A stretch of DNA of 64,000 bases from Marinoscillum sp. 108 (lineage in GTDB: Bacteria > Bacteroidota > Bacteroidia > Cytophagales > Cyclobacteriaceae). Location: NCBI RefSeq assembly GCF_902506655.1, contig NZ_LR734808.1:1860001-1924000 (forward strand). The letters are read 5' to 3'. Below, piece by piece: positions 8,913 through 19,276 of the stretch (position 1 is its first letter; each line of letters opens with the position of its first letter). The notes below the pieces were generated by a model. It was not told the origin of the DNA. It saw nothing but the letters and a program-made list of their open reading frames with translations, and did no database searches. The position numbers and the translations under genes are program-made.

Positions 8913-11900
8913 ATGATTTCACACTTCTCTGCTGGTACAAAAACCGTCGTTTTTTCTCTGCTCGTCGCACTCGTTTTTCCGGAAATACTCCATGCTCAGC
9001 AAATCGTCATCAATGAAGTCATGGCCTCCAACACCACACTCAGAGATGAAGACGGTGACACTCCTGACTGGCTGGAGCTCTTCAATGCCGGAACAACAGC
9101 CGTTGACCTGATGGGTTTCGGCTTATCAGACCAAAAAGAAAAGGCTTGGATTTTTGACAATGTCAGCATCGCGGCGGGTGGATATCAATTGATTTTCGCT
9201 TCGGACAAAGACCGAAAAACCCCACCCCTCTACTGGGAAACACTTATTGACCAGGGTGACACCTGGAAATACATCGTTCCGCAGGCTCCCATCGCTGATT
9301 GGACCGCTGCATCATTTGATGACAGCAACTGGCTGAGTGGCCCAAGCGGATTTGGATATGGTGACAATGATGACAACACTGTACTTTCTCAGGCTAGTTC
9401 CGTCTTTCTGCGAAAGACTTTTCAGATAGGCAATCTGGCAGATCTAGAGCAGGTTATTCTACACATGGATTATGATGATGGGTTTATCGCTTACCTCAAC
9501 GGGACGGAAATCGCCAGGAGCAATCTCGCTTCTTCGGATTTTGATGCCTTTGCCTCTCCTGATCATGAAGCTCAGTTGTATTCAGGTGGCAGTCCCGAAG
9601 CCTTTGACCTATCGGACTTTAGCTCAATACTAACCGCCGGAGAAAATGTACTCTGCGTACAGGTGCACAATGTTAACGCCACGTCCTCCGACCTTACAGC
9701 CATCCCTTTCTTATCAGTGGGCAAAAAAAGTCCCTCAGAGGTTGGATTATCTGCGTTTCTCACGGCTCCCTCCAATAGTCTTCACACGGACTTTAAAATC
9801 TCTGCGGATGGTGAAACCATTTACTTATTTGGGGCAGATGGAACTGTTGTAGACTCCCTGGTCACCGGCCCTATGCGATCCAATATTTCGATAGGACACC
9901 CTGCAGGCGACCTGGAAACCCTGAGCTATTTTACAGAACCAACACCGGGAACCCCCAACAGTACGCAGGGCTATCAATACTTCTCAGAAGAGGTGAGCTT
10001 CTCCAAAAAAGGGGGAGTCTTCTCCAATGGCTTTCAGCTGACCCTCTCCTCTGCGGGGAGCTCTGAAAACATCTATTACACCACCACCGGAGCTGACCCG
10101 ACCCTTGATAATGCCATACTATACTCCAGCCCCATCACCATTGAACAAACTACCGTGGTGAAAGCTGTGGTGATCAAAGAAAACAGTATCCCGGTGAATG
10201 TTTCGGCCAATACCTACCTCTTCAATGCAAACCATTCGTTACCAGTAATCTCTGTATCCACCGATCCGTACCACCTCTGGGATGAGCAGGAAGGCATCTA
10301 TGTAATGGGGCCAAACGCCGACCCAAACAATCCACACTACGGAGCTAACTTCTGGCAGGACTGGGAAAAACCTATTCACATCGAACTCTATGAACCCAAT
10401 GGAACCCAGGCCTTTAGTATGGCAGCAGGGGTTAAAATTTTTGGGGCCTGGTCCCGGGCAAGCGCCCAGAAGTCGCTGGCCATCTTTGCGAGAAAGTCAT
10501 ACGGGGCAGCATCCATTGACTATCAGGTATTTCCTGACCACTCTATGGATCACTTCAACAGCCTCGTCCTGCGCAATTCAGGCAACGACTGGAACTCCTC
10601 TATGTTTCGAGACGGATTCATGACCTCCTTGTTTCACGAAACGGTAGACCATCAGGCATTTCGGCCGGCTGTGCTCTACCTGAACGGTGAATATTGGGGC
10701 ATACAGAACATCAGGGAGAAGGTGAATGAAGACTTTCTGGCCAATCACCATCACCTGGATCCTGACGACATCATCATCCTGGAAGCCAACGGAGCATCGG
10801 TAGAAGGTGATCCGGCTAGCTATTGGGAACTCATCAATTACATTGAAAATAACGATCTTACCAAAGACGAGCATTACGAATACGTGCAAAATCATATGGA
10901 TGTATTCAACTTTGCCCAATACCAGATCGGCAACATATTTATTGACAATACCGACTGGCCCGGCAACAACATCAAGTTCTGGAAGGAAAATAAACCCGGT
11001 GCCAAATGGCGGTGGATTACCTACGACACTGATTTTGGGTTCGGAGTATATGGCGCAGAGAATTACTACAATAATACCCTCAGCTTTGCCATGGACCCCA
11101 ATGGACCTGGATGGCCAAACCCGGCATGGTCCACATTTCTCCTCAGAAACCTCCTGAAAAACGAAAATTTCAAAACCCTGTTCATCAATTCCTTTGCTGA
11201 CCAGCTGAACACTGCCCTCTCTTCAAGAGAGACGCTCGCCAAAATAAATGCCCTAAGCGATGAAATAGCGACAGAAATAGCCAATCACATGAGTCGCTGG
11301 GGTGGCAACTACAATAACTGGCTGTATCAGGTTTCCGTGATGAAGACCTTCGCCGAAAAACGACCGCAATATATGCGGCAGCACATCAGGAGTCAGTTCG
11401 GACTATCCGGTGAGCATACCCTCACTGTGAACAGCAGCAACCTCAACCATGGTGCTGTACAGGTCAATGCACTGGTGATTGATGAGCAAGATTGGAAAGG
11501 GATCTACTTTCAGGGAGTTCCCGTGCGCCTGTCAGCGTTTTCCAATGGAGGAAAATTTGTCAGATGGGAAGGTGATGTGACCGGCACACAGTCTGAAATC
11601 TTCCTTGATCTCACTCAGGACATGAACATTACAGCCATTTTTGAATCAGGCTCAGGAAATGACATTGTCATTAACGAAATCAACTATAAATCGGGAGAAA
11701 ACCTGGATACAGAGGATTGGGTGGAGCTGCACAATCCGAACAATGCCGCAATGGATCTCACAGGCTGGGTGTTTCGGGACGGTGATGATGAAAACAGCTT
11801 TAAAATCCCTGATGGCACCGTCATTGGGGCCGGAGGATACCTCGTGATCGCCAAAGACCTGGGGGCATATGGCAGCTTTCACAGTACCGCCAGTAATGTT

Positions 11901-12413
11901 CTGGGCGAACTGGAATTTGGTTTTTCATCCGATGGTGAATGCCTCCGCTTGTTTGATGCTACCGGCAAAAGCATAGATGAAGTATGTTACCTTTCCTCAG
12001 CACCCTGGCCTACTTCGCCGGCAGGTGATGGCTTCTCTTTGGCACTAGATAACCCACTACTGGACAATAGCAAGCCCGAAAGCTGGTACGCACATCCCAA
12101 CGGGGGCACTCCCGGCTATGCCAACAGGGAAGTAACCCTGAGTGTACCCTCACCATCAACCACAGTCATTTGCTATCCCAATCCGGCGAGTGACCATGTC
12201 TCTTTTAGCTTTCAGGCCCACCATCAAATGGTCACACTCAGCATACTCGATTTATCCGGAAAAATGCTAACCAGTGAGTCCATCCACCTTCGGCAAACCG
12301 GATTGGTAACTTTCGAATGGCAAGTTCCGAATACCTTTCAGAGCGGAGTATACCTGATTGAGATCACCACACAGCAGGGTGTACAACACGGAAAACTCCT
12401 TATACAGAAATAA
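8913..12413 (+). CDS. CotH-kinase-like, lamin-tail, T9SS-sorted surface protein
   Basis: This 1166-residue protein starts with a signal peptide (to about residue 29, ILHAQ-Q). A first lamin-tail domain follows (IVINEVMASN, PDWLELFNAG, residues 31-100), then a beta-sandwich insert with LRKTFQIG and a chitobiase C-terminal-like module (YYTTTGADPTL). The central ~450-790 region is a CotH domain with EYWGIQNIREKVNEDFL, NTDWPGNNIKFWK and WRWITYDTDFGFG, motifs of the spore-coat kinase CotH. An InlB-like beta repeat (KFVRWEGDVTG...ITAIFE), a second lamin-tail domain (IVINEINYKSGE) and a T9SS C-terminal domain (CYPNPASDHVSFSF to GKLLIQK) complete it. Extracellular protein phosphorylation is inferred from the CotH family only. 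Confidence 0.88.
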   Translation: MISHFSAGTKTVVFSLLVALVFPEILHAQQIVINEVMASNTTLRDEDGDTPDWLELFNAGTTAVDLMGFGLSDQKEKAWIFDNVSIAAGGYQLIFASDKDRKTPPLYWETLIDQGDTWKYIVPQAPIADWTAASFDDSNWLSGPSGFGYGDNDDNTVLSQASSVFLRKTFQIGNLADLEQVILHMDYDDGFIAYLNGTEIARSNLASSDFDAFASPDHEAQLYSGGSPEAFDLSDFSSILTAGENVLCVQVHNVNATSSDLTAIPFLSVGKKSPSEVGLSAFLTAPSNSLHTDFKISADGETIYLFGADGTVVDSLVTGPMRSNISIGHPAGDLETLSYFTEPTPGTPNSTQGYQYFSEEVSFSKKGGVFSNGFQLTLSSAGSSENIYYTTTGADPTLDNAILYSSPITIEQTTVVKAVVIKENSIPVNVSANTYLFNANHSLPVISVSTDPYHLWDEQEGIYVMGPNADPNNPHYGANFWQDWEKPIHIELYEPNGTQAFSMAAGVKIFGAWSRASAQKSLAIFARKSYGAASIDYQVFPDHSMDHFNSLVLRNSGNDWNSSMFRDGFMTSLFHETVDHQAFRPAVLYLNGEYWGIQNIREKVNEDFLANHHHLDPDDIIILEANGASVEGDPASYWELINYIENNDLTKDEHYEYVQNHMDVFNFAQYQIGNIFIDNTDWPGNNIKFWKENKPGAKWRWITYDTDFGFGVYGAENYYNNTLSFAMDPNGPGWPNPAWSTFLLRNLLKNENFKTLFINSFADQLNTALSSRETLAKINALSDEIATEIANHMSRWGGNYNNWLYQVSVMKTFAEKRPQYMRQHIRSQFGLSGEHTLTVNSSNLNHGAVQVNALVIDEQDWKGIYFQGVPVRLSAFSNGGKFVRWEGDVTGTQSEIFLDLTQDMNITAIFESGSGNDIVINEINYKSGENLDTEDWVELHNPNNAAMDLTGWVFRDGDDENSFKIPDGTVIGAGGYLVIAKDLGAYGSFHSTASNVLGELEFGFSSDGECLRLFDATGKSIDEVCYLSSAPWPTSPAGDGFSLALDNPLLDNSKPESWYAHPNGGTPGYANREVTLSVPSPSTTVICYPNPASDHVSFSFQAHHQMVTLSILDLSGKMLTSESIHLRQTGLVTFEWQVPNTFQSGVYLIEITTQQGVQHGKLLIQK

Positions 12414-12445
12414 CAGATAAGAGACGGTCAAAAGTCCTCATGTAA

Positions 12446-12482
12446 GCCTTCGAAAAAGCCTGTTCTTCAGGCATACGAAGGC
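12446..12482 (+). terminator. Composite stem-loop after the CotH gene
   Basis: GCCTTCG (12446-12452) pairs with CGAAGGC (12476-12482), and an inner GCCTG/CAGGC stem closes on TTCTT. No T-run follows, so termination is only likely, not certain. Confidence 0.4.
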
Positions 12483-12669
12483 CATTGATCCGTCATTTGT
12501 CCATTCATCCTCATATATCCCCCAAACCTCACTTTTAGGATTGGATACATGCCAATTTTCTATAATTTAACCAATCAACAATGTCTCCGGTATTTCTGAA
12601 AGAGCTACAAGAGACCGACTTGAAACCCAGATAAATTTTTAAACAACGCATTTTAACCTCAAATGCTAC

Positions 12670-15561
12670 ATGATGAAACCATTGAAACAGAACCACATTA
12701 TGAAAAAATCACTGCTTTTAATACTCATTTCCTTAGCCTCCTGGTCGGTTCTTGCCCAGACAAAGCTCATAGAGGAAGTCACCAAAACAGGCGATGAGAT
12801 TGTCATCCCCTATAAAAAATATCAGCTCGATAACGGCCTCACCCTGATCATCCACGAAGACCACTCAGACCCATTGGTACATGTGGATGTAACCTATCAT
12901 GTGGGCTCAGCCAGAGAGGAGCTCCAAAAATCAGGTTTTGCCCATTTCTTCGAGCACATGATGTTTCAGGGTTCTGAAAATGTGGCTGATGAAGAACACT
13001 TCAAAATAGTGACAGAATCCGGTGGCCGCCTCAATGGGTCAACCAACCGGGATCGTACCAACTATTACGAAACCGTGCCTAGTAATCAGCTGGCCACGAT
13101 GCTGTGGTTGGAGGCTGACCGCATGGGGTTCTTTCTGGATTCTGTGACCCAGAAGAAGTTTGAGGTACAGCGTGCTACCGTGAAAAATGAAAAAGGTCAG
13201 AACTACGACAACCGGCCTTATGGCAGATGGAGCGAAGTGACTGCCGGAGCACTCTATCCTTACGGACACCCCTACTCCTGGCTCACCATAGGCAAGCTGG
13301 AAGACCTGGACAGAGTAGATGTAAATGACCTTAAGAAGTTTTTTATGCGCTGGTATGGACCCAACAATGCCACCCTCACGGTGGGTGGAGATGTGAATCC
13401 TACCCAGGTAGTGGCCATGGTAGAAAAGTACTTCGGGGTGATCCCCGCCGGTCCTGCGGTAGAGCCTATGAAACTGGAGCCACCTGTATTAAAATCTGAC
13501 CGATATGTGTCTTATGTAGACTCGAACATTCGCTTTCCAGCGATCATGTTCACCTTCCCTACGGTACCGGCCTTCCACCCTGACGAGGCACCCCTCGACT
13601 GTCTGGCTGAAATCCTGGGTACCGGCAAGAGCTCTTACTTCTATAAGAAATTTGTATTGACACAAAAGGCCATTCAGGCCTCTACATTTCATCCGGCTAG
13701 TGAACTCTCCGGTGAGTTCACCATGTTTGTCCTTCCTTTTCCCGGGCAAACACTGTCAGCTTTTGAGCAGGAAATGCGCGCTATTCTGGACGAATTTGCC
13801 AAAAACGGAGTGAGTGATGATGACATCACCAAGTTCAAGGCCAGCCGCGAGTCAGACCTTATCAATGGCCTGGCCAGTGTGAGTGGCAAAGTCTCCCAGT
13901 TGGCCAACTATCAAACCATCTATGGAGATGCCAACGCCATCAAATATGATCTGGATCGATACCTGAACATTACCAAGGAAGATGTGATGCGGGTTTTCAA
14001 CCAATACATCTACAATAAAAAGGGAGTGATCCAAAGTGTAATCCCCGATGCTGAAACTGCTCCGGCCCAACCGGATAATTACGAAATACCAACTTCCGGT
14101 GAAAGTGTATTTCCTACCACAGACTACTCTGGCCTCAGCTATTCCAGACCTAAGGGAGACAAATTTGACCGAAGCAAGCGACCAGAACTCGGCCCCAATC
14201 CTACTATCAAAGTGCCTGACTTCTGGAAAGAAGAATTGGCCAATGGCATTAAGGTAATTGGCACCCAGACAGATGAGATCCCTGTAGTAGAGATCCAGCT
14301 GACCATCAACGGAGGTCACAAAATGGACGCCTATGACCCTAAGAAGTCCGGGCTGGCCTCACTTACTGCCGGACTCATGAATGAAGCTACCCAAAACTAT
14401 ACTTCGGAGCAGATTCAGGAAGAGCTTAGAAAAATAGGTAGTGACATCAGTGTCTACGCCGGCACTTCGCAGACCACCATTTCGGCCAGTACACTGGTGA
14501 AAAATCTGGATCGTACACTGGAGCTCATGGATGAAGTATTGAAAAGACCTGCATTCAATCAGGAAGACTTTGACAGACTGAAGAACCAGCAGCTGGAAGG
14601 AATCAAAGCCGGGCAGAAAAACCCCGGAGCGATCGCCAACCTCGTTTTTGACCGACTGCTCTATGGTGATGAACACATCTACTCTGTACCCAATAGCGGA
14701 ATAGAAGAGACAGTAGCCGCCATTACCCTTGAGGATGTCAAAAACTTCTACGACAACTACTACTCTCCGTCTGTTTCTGAGCTGGCCATCATAGGTGACA
14801 TAGACCGTAAAACCGTGCTGGCCAAAATGGAATTTCTGAAATCCTGGGAGGCCAAAGAAGTGAAAATACCTGAGCTTCCGAAAGCCAAGCCTTCCGGTAA
14901 AACCACCATTTATATGGTGGACAAAGTGGATGCGCCTCAGTCCGAAATCAGGATCGGCTATGTGACAGATATGTCTTATGATGCCACTGGAGACTACTTC
15001 AAGTCCTACCTGATGAACTTCCCACTGGGAGGTGCTTTCAATAGCCGAATCAACCTGAATCTGAGAGAAGACAAGGGCTGGACTTATGGCGCCCGCGGAT
15101 ATTTCTCCTCTGACGATGATCCGGGGCCATATACTGCCTCAGCTGGTGTGAAGGCCAATACCACCGACAGTGCAGTAGTTGAATTCATGAAGGAAATCTC
15201 CAACTACCGCATCAACGGGATGACAGACAGTGAACTTGCCTTTATGCGAAGTGCTATTGGTCAGCGTGATGCACTTGACTATGAAACCCCTGGTCAGAAA
15301 GCTCGATTCCTGAGAAGGATTAACCATTATGATCTCGACAAAACCTTTGTGGATGAGCAAAATAAAATCATCCGAAACGTTTCCAAAAAGGAGCTGAACA
15401 CTCTGGCTAAGAAATACCTGAAAGATGATAATTTTTATATCCTGGTGGTGGGTGATGCTGCTACTAACAGGCCGAAACTTGCTAAACTGGGATACGACAT
15501 CATTGACCTTAATGAGAAGGGCGATGTAATAGAGGATGGTAAAATAGACACTCAGAAATAG
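12670..15561 (+). CDS. M16-family zinc metallopeptidase, two-domain fusion
   Basis: About 963 residues. An ATG at 12700 (MKKSLLLILISLASWSVLAQ) is the likelier start because it places the signal peptide at the N-terminus. The first M16 half carries the inverted zinc motif HFFEH (His92, Glu95, His96 from the upstream ATG) in GFAHFFEHMMFQGS, with downstream VKNEKGQ supplying the third ligand Glu. Residues about 220-400 are the inactive partner half, and a second pair of M16-like modules follows (LANGIKVIGTQTDEIPVVEI onward), as in pitrilysin-like proteins. It should degrade peptides in the periplasm. The gene stands alone, with a terminator behind it. Two further M16 proteins lie at 20.5-23.5 kb. 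Confidence 0.9.
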   Translation: MMKPLKQNHIMKKSLLLILISLASWSVLAQTKLIEEVTKTGDEIVIPYKKYQLDNGLTLIIHEDHSDPLVHVDVTYHVGSAREELQKSGFAHFFEHMMFQGSENVADEEHFKIVTESGGRLNGSTNRDRTNYYETVPSNQLATMLWLEADRMGFFLDSVTQKKFEVQRATVKNEKGQNYDNRPYGRWSEVTAGALYPYGHPYSWLTIGKLEDLDRVDVNDLKKFFMRWYGPNNATLTVGGDVNPTQVVAMVEKYFGVIPAGPAVEPMKLEPPVLKSDRYVSYVDSNIRFPAIMFTFPTVPAFHPDEAPLDCLAEILGTGKSSYFYKKFVLTQKAIQASTFHPASELSGEFTMFVLPFPGQTLSAFEQEMRAILDEFAKNGVSDDDITKFKASRESDLINGLASVSGKVSQLANYQTIYGDANAIKYDLDRYLNITKEDVMRVFNQYIYNKKGVIQSVIPDAETAPAQPDNYEIPTSGESVFPTTDYSGLSYSRPKGDKFDRSKRPELGPNPTIKVPDFWKEELANGIKVIGTQTDEIPVVEIQLTINGGHKMDAYDPKKSGLASLTAGLMNEATQNYTSEQIQEELRKIGSDISVYAGTSQTTISASTLVKNLDRTLELMDEVLKRPAFNQEDFDRLKNQQLEGIKAGQKNPGAIANLVFDRLLYGDEHIYSVPNSGIEETVAAITLEDVKNFYDNYYSPSVSELAIIGDIDRKTVLAKMEFLKSWEAKEVKIPELPKAKPSGKTTIYMVDKVDAPQSEIRIGYVTDMSYDATGDYFKSYLMNFPLGGAFNSRINLNLREDKGWTYGARGYFSSDDDPGPYTASAGVKANTTDSAVVEFMKEISNYRINGMTDSELAFMRSAIGQRDALDYETPGQKARFLRRINHYDLDKTFVDEQNKIIRNVSKKELNTLAKKYLKDDNFYILVVGDAATNRPKLAKLGYDIIDLNEKGDVIEDGKIDTQK

Positions 15562-15574
15562 ACTCCCTATCCTT

Positions 15575-15618
15575 ATCAAAAAAGGGCTGTCGCGATTTTC
15601 GCGGCAGCCCTTTTTTGA
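15575..15618. terminator. Bidirectional intrinsic terminator
   Basis: A long near-perfect inverted repeat (ATCAAAAAAGGGCTG...CAGCCCTTTTTTGAT with a CGCG inner stem and ATTTT loop) between the convergent M16 gene and the PA14-like gene. A-runs and T-runs flank both sides, so it can stop transcription from either direction. Confidence 0.9.
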
Positions 15619-15632
15619 TTGAACCCTTAGCC

Positions 15633-17408
15633 TCACTGGCGAATGATCAGCCTGCCCGAGGTTTCTTCATGTTCAGGGTCTGTGACTCTAATCAGGTAAT
15701 ACCCCGGTTCCAGACCATCCAATCCTATTTGCATCTCATTGGATGATCTGACCAGCACGCCTGCCAGGTTGAAAATCTTTACTTCCTTCAGTATGAAACC
15801 AGGCCAGTGAATATTCACCTGATCAACAGCCGGATTCGGATAGATAGACAGACTGGATATTTCTGTATACGCCAAACCCACACGTACCAGGCTTGAGTAT
15901 TCTTCCTGACCATCAAAATCCACTTGCTTTAATCGGTAGTACACACTCACACCAGGTGAAACATTCGAGTCTGTAAACTCATAATTAGTCACTTCCTTAC
16001 AAGTACCATGACCGGACACCTCGCCTATCACCTCCCAGCTTTCACCATCTGCGGTCTTTTGTACTTCAAAAAAATCATTATCAATCTCTGTGGCTGTAGC
16101 CCATCTGATTACATTTGAAAAGCCCTCATTTTCTGCTTTCAAAAACAAATAGGTCACTGGTAACAATGTTTGTTGTGTGTAGCTAAAAGTAACCCTGTTG
16201 CCCCCGCCAGCTTCATAATAGTCCAATACCAAATGGTGAGATCCATTCATTTCCACATTGAAGGCATCAGCAGTCCGATAACCGTGATTAGAATAATCGT
16301 CAATCACCCAGGTACTTCCTCCATCCACACTCAAACGAACTCCATCATCGCCTCCAATCTGGAAATCATACAGCCCATGTTCAAAGGTCTGAAGCATTTC
16401 AAAACGTACCGTGAATGTCTCCGTTTGGTAGTCACAACCTGACGTACTGGAGGTTACATTATCGCCCCCAAAGCTCTCGTCGAATATCTCCGACTCATAG
16501 ATATCTCCTTTGTAGTTGTTCCCAAAATTGTTCACTCCATCATAGACATGACCTATCCAACTACCTGATCCCACAGCTGTATCGTCTCCAGACCTGGAGG
16601 TAAGCTGAACTGTAAGGGTATTGGAATAGACAGTCACACCACCCGATTCTGCACTCCTGCGGTAGTAGTTCAGTCCTGTGTAGCCGGCAGGAATGTCATA
16701 GGTTTCGGCAGTAGCTCCAGCTACATCAGACCAGCTACCTCCATCAGGAGATACCTCCCATTGATAGTTGGGCGTGGCCCCTGAGGCGTATAGTGCCGCA
16801 ATGTTGCTGGTGAAAGCATCAGGATCCCCGGTACCTGACACACAAATATCCTGATCGGATCCTATCTGTCCACCAGTTTCCGTACCGATATAGGTGATTT
16901 GGATAGACGCGCGATTGTCTCCCCCTCCTTCAAAATAATCAAATACCAAATTATAAGTACCTGATAATCTAACCTCTGTATAAACTGTCTGATAAGCATG
17001 ATATCCAAAATCCTGCAAAACATACGTAGCTCCTCCATCGATGCTAAGTCGCACCCCGTCATCTCCACCAATGGTGATTCCATAGATTCCTTCGGCATAA
17101 GTCTGTGTCATTCTGAACCTTGCAGAAAAATTCTCCGCAGTGAGAGTACATGTGTTGGTGGTAATGGTACACGCAGGACCTCCACAAAAATCGGTATCAA
17201 AATTTTCAGTAGCACTGACCCTCCCTCTGTAATTGGTCGTGTAATTATTTGCGCCTTCATAGATATAACCTATCCAACTGCCGGCACCATAGTCCGTTTC
17301 GTTACCTGTACCAAAGCACTGCGCTGCACCCTGGCCAATGGTAATAAAAGATATCATTAAGACTAGAAAAGATTTTTTCACTAATTTAAGCTTGGTTGTG
17401 ATATGCAA
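15633..17408 (-). CDS. T9SS-sorted protein with two PA14-like domains
   Basis: The 591-residue protein has a signal peptide (ending GQGAAQ-C). It contains two copies of a ~130-residue PA14/GLEYA-like beta-sandwich: the first around residues 30-175 (GAGSWIGYIYEGANNY, GGDDGVRLSIDGGATYVL, LVFDYFEGGGDNRASI), the second around 285-415 (GSGSWIGHVYDGVNNF, GGDDGVRLSVDGGSTWVI). An Ig-like linker lies between them (PNYQWEVSPDGGSW). The tail has the same Ig-like module as the 7389-8585 protein (NVIRWATATEIDNDFFEVQK) and a T9SS sorting domain (LSIYPNPAVDQVNIHW to GRLIIRQ). PA14-like domains commonly bind carbohydrate, so a role as a surface lectin is plausible but unproven. Confidence 0.85.
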   Translation of the reverse strand: MHITTKLKLVKKSFLVLMISFITIGQGAAQCFGTGNETDYGAGSWIGYIYEGANNYTTNYRGRVSATENFDTDFCGGPACTITTNTCTLTAENFSARFRMTQTYAEGIYGITIGGDDGVRLSIDGGATYVLQDFGYHAYQTVYTEVRLSGTYNLVFDYFEGGGDNRASIQITYIGTETGGQIGSDQDICVSGTGDPDAFTSNIAALYASGATPNYQWEVSPDGGSWSDVAGATAETYDIPAGYTGLNYYRRSAESGGVTVYSNTLTVQLTSRSGDDTAVGSGSWIGHVYDGVNNFGNNYKGDIYESEIFDESFGGDNVTSSTSGCDYQTETFTVRFEMLQTFEHGLYDFQIGGDDGVRLSVDGGSTWVIDDYSNHGYRTADAFNVEMNGSHHLVLDYYEAGGGNRVTFSYTQQTLLPVTYLFLKAENEGFSNVIRWATATEIDNDFFEVQKTADGESWEVIGEVSGHGTCKEVTNYEFTDSNVSPGVSVYYRLKQVDFDGQEEYSSLVRVGLAYTEISSLSIYPNPAVDQVNIHWPGFILKEVKIFNLAGVLVRSSNEMQIGLDGLEPGYYLIRVTDPEHEETSGRLIIRQ

Positions 17409-17585
17409 AATCGCACTTCTTTATGGTTTAAATGGATATATTCTTTGAATGGGGCCTATAAATAGTTGAATCCCCTCATATAGAAGATAAGAGCTTTCAT
17501 GAAAAACCTATTTACTAGCTAAAAACAGCACCAACTACATTGAAATTGATCCTCCTTCTGTATGTTTGGTGATAAACCCAGACAG

Positions 17586-17978
17586 ATGAAAACAAAAATA
17601 CTCATGACCCTTAGTGCCGTCACCTTAGCCCTGGCAGGCATCGCACTTACATTCGCTCCAGAGGAAATCCTCTTGTCCATTAGCGCTGAAGGAACTCCCA
17701 CCCTCACGCTTGTCTTACAACTATTGGGTGCACTTTATTTTGGGTTTGGTATGCTCAACTGGATGACTAAAACGGCCAGAATCGGAGGAATCTATAACAG
17801 ACCGGTGGCTGTGGCCAATTCCAGCCATTATGCCATTGCCGCACTGGCCCTCATGAAATCTCTTACTGGCAACTCCGACTTACCCGCTATTATTTGGGTG
17901 GTAGCCATCGTTTATGCTGTATTCGCTACGGCTTTTGGAGCCTTGCTCTTCTGGAGCCCTGTGAAATCCCAGGACTAA
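17586..17978 (+). CDS. Small four-helix membrane protein
   Basis: About 130 residues from ATG 17586 (an ATG at 17562 adds eight polar residues). Four hydrophobic helices are visible: LMTLSAVTLALAGIALTF, LTLVLQLLGALYFGFGMLNW, HYAIAALALMK and IIWVVAIVYAVFATAFGALLF. The arrangement resembles small uncharacterised inner-membrane proteins of the DUF4345/DoxX size class, but I cannot assign a family firmly. It is 120 bp upstream of the MDR dehydrogenase and in the same direction, so they may be co-transcribed. Confidence 0.65.
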   Translation: MKTKILMTLSAVTLALAGIALTFAPEEILLSISAEGTPTLTLVLQLLGALYFGFGMLNWMTKTARIGGIYNRPVAVANSSHYAIAALALMKSLTGNSDLPAIIWVVAIVYAVFATAFGALLFWSPVKSQD

Positions 17979-18096
17979 ACAAGCACACAGAAAAATCAGG
18001 AACGTTTGACCTCCCGCTATTGCTTTCCGGGAACTAACTAAGATGTCCACGGGGTTTAATCGCTTATTTACAACAACCCCTTATTTTTTAATCTAT

Positions 18097-19098
18097 ATGA
18101 AAGCAATAGTCCTCAACCAGCAAACCAACCGCCTGGAATATCAGGAGGTGCCAAATCCTGTAGTCTCCAAGTCAGATGTACTCATCCGGCTAAAGGCCGC
18201 CTCCCTCAATCATCACGAACTCTGGTCACTGAAAGAAAAGAACCTACAAAAGGACGCTCCCATCATCATGGGATCAGATGGAGCCGGAGTAGTAGAAAGT
18301 GTTGGCTCAGGAGTTACCCGTTTTTCAAAAGGTGATGAAGTGATCATTAATTCCTCAATGAATTGGGGACCGAATCCCAGGGTTCAGGGTGCAGACTATC
18401 AGATCCTCGGATTTCCCACGGATGGCACTTTTGCAGAATACATCAGTATCCCGGAAGAGTATGTCTTTACCAAACCTCCCCATTTATCGTTTGAAGAAGC
18501 CGCTGCCATACCCCTGGCAGGACTCACCGCCTATAGAGCACTCTTCTCCCGGGGCGAATTTGAGCCTGGACAGTCCGTGCTCATAACCGGTGTTGGTGGG
18601 GGTGCCGCGCTTATGGCGCTCAGTTTCGCCGTGGCGGCCGAAGCCAGTGTTTATGTGACTTCAGGTGATCCGTCCAAAATCCAGAAAGCCGTAAAACTGG
18701 GAGCGAAAGGTGGAGCCAACTATAAAGAAACCTACTGGCCGGCCCAATTGCAGGACTTGTCGGGTGGCTTTGATGTGATCATAGACAGTGCCGGTGGGCC
18801 GGGCTTCAAATACCTGACAGAGCTGGCCAACCCTGGTGCCCGAATTGTGCTGTTTGGACGAACTGCCGGAAACATTGAAGACCTCAGCCCGCGGGTGATC
18901 TTCTGGAAACAACTATCCATCCATGGTACCTCCATGGGTACCAGTCAGGAATTTGAACAAATGCTGAAGCTGTTTTCCGATCGAAAGATACACCCCGTGA
19001 TAGATGCCGTTTATCCATTAAAACAAATCAATGAAGCATTCAACAGGATGGACGCCAGCGATCAGTTTGGTAAAATAGTGATTCAAATCTGGGCGTAA
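18097..19098 (+). CDS. Zinc-type/quinone oxidoreductase of the MDR superfamily
   Basis: I prefer ATG 18097 (MKAIVLNQQTNRLEY) over 18043 because MDR proteins start with this strand and the extra N-terminal 18 residues are not family-like. About 333 residues. An N-terminal GroES-like domain has AASLNHHELW and IIMGSDGAGVVESVGSGV; the Rossmann part has VLITGVGGGAALMAL, with VGGG as the dinucleotide-binding loop, and VIIDSAGGPGF. The structural-zinc Cys cluster of alcohol dehydrogenases is not evident, so a quinone oxidoreductase/enoyl reductase-like NADPH enzyme is likelier. The substrate is unknown. An intrinsic terminator follows directly. Confidence 0.85.
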   Translation: MKAIVLNQQTNRLEYQEVPNPVVSKSDVLIRLKAASLNHHELWSLKEKNLQKDAPIIMGSDGAGVVESVGSGVTRFSKGDEVIINSSMNWGPNPRVQGADYQILGFPTDGTFAEYISIPEEYVFTKPPHLSFEEAAAIPLAGLTAYRALFSRGEFEPGQSVLITGVGGGAALMALSFAVAAEASVYVTSGDPSKIQKAVKLGAKGGANYKETYWPAQLQDLSGGFDVIIDSAGGPGFKYLTELANPGARIVLFGRTAGNIEDLSPRVIFWKQLSIHGTSMGTSQEFEQMLKLFSDRKIHPVIDAVYPLKQINEAFNRMDASDQFGKIVIQIWA

Positions 19099-19104
19099 AA
19101 CCGC

Positions 19105-19131
19105 AAAAAGGGTGGACTATCCACCCTTTTT
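19105..19131 (+). terminator. Intrinsic terminator after the MDR gene
   Basis: AAAAAGGGTGG and CCACCCTTTTT form an 11-bp stem around ACTAT, with T-run, 6 bp after the stop codon. Confidence 0.9.
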
Positions 19132-19276
19132 CACCTAATCATCCATTCAAACCCAAACCCTCACACAAGCTCATACAAGTAGAGCTATCACTGCAAGAAC
19201 CTACGGCTCAGCCTTAAGTGAGTCCTTCGTATTTCCTTTTACCAGATTTTTTTACCATTTTGGTTATCAATACAGT

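Noticed and set aside
13852-14319. 155-codon minus-strand frame
   Set aside because: Antisense of the M16 fusion gene with no recognisable motif.
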